DNA from: Streptomyces sp. GS7
GTDB lineage: Bacteria > Actinomycetota > Actinomycetes > Streptomycetales > Streptomycetaceae
Reading direction: 5' to 3'
NCBI RefSeq assembly: GCF_009834125.1
Contig: NZ_CP047146.1
Location: forward strand, 8,958,501 to 9,022,500
Length of the DNA: 64,000 nucleotides
Part shown: positions 63,145-64,000 of the stretch, in pieces
How the letters are laid out: the number at the start of each line of letters is the position of its first letter
How positions within the stretch are numbered: position 1 is the first letter of the stretch
Translations under genes and position numbers: made by a program
Notes under the pieces: model-generated
The model's input: the letters and a program-made list of their open reading frames with translations, nothing else
Database searches by the model: none
Told to the model about the DNA's origin: nothing

Positions 63145-63175
63145 ATTGTCGAGCTTCAGGCAACATGAAGGTCAA
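63145..63175 (-). promoter_or_regulatory. MerR-type promoter with 19-base spacer
   Basis: On the minus strand TTGACC (63175-63170) and GACAAT (63150-63145) are 19 bases apart, and the spacer carries the dyad CTTCA-N7-TGAAG (63154-63170). MerR proteins bind such dyads and realign overlong spacers. GACAAT ends seven bases before the ATG, so the transcript would be leaderless and autoregulated. The rest of 63176-63702 shows no supported gene. Confidence 0.7.
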
Positions 63176-63702
63176 ACCGCATGCCGCCCCGGCCCGGCGC
63201 CGGTCACAGCCACCCGGGACCCGCCTCGCCTCTCTCCTGTCCCGCAGGCCGGTAGCGGGCCGGCGTCCCCAGCGCGCCAGTGCGCTGCCCGAGGAACAAC
63301 CGATATCAGGGGATCGTGCACCGCGGAGAGTCCGGGAGGAGACGTCCGCCGGTGGTCTCACCGGCCCCCACGGGTCACCGCTGGCGGCGGTCCGGATCCA
63401 TCCTCCTGAAGCGGGCCGACGGCGGCCGTATTCGTCAACCTCCCTGTTCCGTGAGCACACGCATCCCGCGCGGTGTGACGGTAGCGGCGTGACGCCAACA
63501 ACCCGCCACGGCGGGGGCAATGGGTTTTCCGTACGGAACGGACGCGGAAACAGCCAGAAGGGCAGAGCGCACGAGAGGAGACCCGAGAGGGCCTGTAGGA
63601 TCTCGCGATTCGCGTCATAGAGCATCGCTATGACCTGCGGCTCTTGAAGCTGTCTCACGTCATGTCATGGCGAGTTCGTCTCAGGAAACGTGTCATTTCC
63701 TC

Positions 63703-63733
63703 GGGTGCAGGCCGAGGTCTTTGGCCTGCACCC
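63703..63733. terminator. Terminator of the VanX-like gene
   Basis: GGGTGCAGGCC (63703-63713) and its exact complement GGCCTGCACCC (63723-63733) are separated by nine bases. On the minus strand it lies 42 bases past the stop of the dipeptidase gene. Confidence 0.8.
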
Positions 63734-63775
63734 AGGGCGACTACTTATGGTTCGGGGCCTTCGTGAGGTCTGCGG

Positions 63776-64000
63776 TCAGTCGAGTTCCCTGGGTCCGTAG
63801 TGGGCGACTGCCGCTCCTGTCTGCAAGGCCCAGTAGCGGTCTCCGTATGACCAGTGCCACCACTCTGTGGGGTAGTTGACCAGGCCAGCAGCGGTTAGCG
63901 CAGTACTCAGGATGTCCCGATAGGAGCGAGCCTCGTCGCTGATGTTGTCGGCCTGCGTGTAACAAGCGCCCGCGCTCTCCTCCGGGGAGGCGTTCATGCG
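63776..64000 (-). CDS. vanX: D-alanyl-D-alanine dipeptidase (VanX-like), partial
   Basis: The C-terminal 75 codons of a gene that continues past the right edge. NYPTEWWHWSYGDRYWALQT is the peptidase M15D/VanX signature: the catalytic Glu (E of TEWW) and zinc-ligand His (H of WHW) are present. VanX hydrolyses D-Ala-D-Ala; in actinobacteria such enzymes either give glycopeptide resistance or recycle cell-wall peptides. The N-terminal half, and so any vanHA context, is outside the window. Confidence 0.83.
   Translation of the reverse strand, partial: RMNASPEESAGACYTQADNISDEARSYRDILSTALTAAGLVNYPTEWWHWSYGDRYWALQTGAAVAHYGPRELD

Noticed and set aside
63776..64000. Glycopeptide resistance cluster (vanHAX)
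   Set aside because: Only the 3' end of a vanX-like gene is inside the window, and no vanH or vanA sequence is visible, so resistance cannot be claimed.

Overview
The window is 64 kb of high-GC chromosome from a Streptomyces. Supporting this are an adjacent ssgA/ssgR pair (sporulation septation genes known only from morphologically complex actinomycetes), a fused cydDC gene, strong G/C bias at third codon positions, and eight exact copies of the 14-bp actinobacterial parS palindrome GTTTCACGTGAAAC. In Streptomyces parS sites cluster around oriC. The order cyd genes, hisC-like aminotransferase, LacI regulator, thiC, ssgA, ssgR, ptpA also matches the conserved core near the origin as I remember it from S. 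coelicolor. The window is therefore probably origin-proximal core, with no prophage, insertion sequence, CRISPR array, rRNA or convincing tRNA.

Layout. 0.3-7.3 kb: a LysR regulator, a two-gene lysA-like unit, a FadR-type GntR regulator with a CynX/NimT-like exporter, and a small MltG paralogue flanked by short tandem repeats. 7.7-11.3 kb (minus): an operon of two ABC ATPase/permease pairs. 11.7-17.0 kb (plus): an M24-like peptidase fold protein, an EphD-like epoxide hydrolase-SDR fusion, a ferritin-like metal-dependent hydrolase and a MerR regulator. 17.2-20.0 kb: a carotenoid oxygenase and a membrane protein divergent from a PadR regulator, with a 31-bp dyad between them. 20.0-24.4 kb: kptA, pspAB, an apparently frameshifted htpX, an F420-type oxidoreductase and a HAD phosphatase.

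24.6-32.7 kb (minus): cytochrome bd oxidase (cydA, cydB), its fused exporter cydDC and a DevS-like sensor kinase, behind a near-perfect Rex operator. 32.9-38.4 kb: a cyclophilin-like protein carrying an in-frame repeat insertion, an HisC-like aminotransferase, a LacI regulator, a metallophosphatase and a membrane protein. 39.3-41.3 kb (minus): thiC under a TPP riboswitch whose variable arm contains a parS site. 41.3-47.4 kb: a YibE/F protein, ssgA and ssgR, small membrane and cupin proteins, the tyrosine phosphatase ptpA overlapping a cystathionine gamma-lyase-like gene. 47.7-57.5 kb: LysR, NUDIX, a globin-reductase with a long disordered N-terminus coupled to a pyridoxamine-oxidase-fold gene, HAD, DUF2269, an MFS/MarR pair, GNAT, and a TetR with a C-terminal zinc-ribbon-like tail. 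57.5-64 kb: a 40-bp palindrome containing parS, a class V aminotransferase, a serine beta-lactamase-family protein, two parS sites, a TPR-like gene downstream of a MerR-sliding-clamp fusion, and the 3' end of a VanX-like dipeptidase gene that runs off the right edge.

How the parts connect. The cyd block (Rex site, oxidase, assembly ABC exporter, possible haem-GAF kinase) and the globin-reductase unit suggest a microaerobic/NO response module. ssgR and ssgA link the region to sporulation. The parS sites are superimposed on other elements: a start codon, a riboswitch arm and a probable terminator. The least familiar item is the MerR-beta-clamp fusion, which has a classic MerR promoter with a 19-bp spacer.
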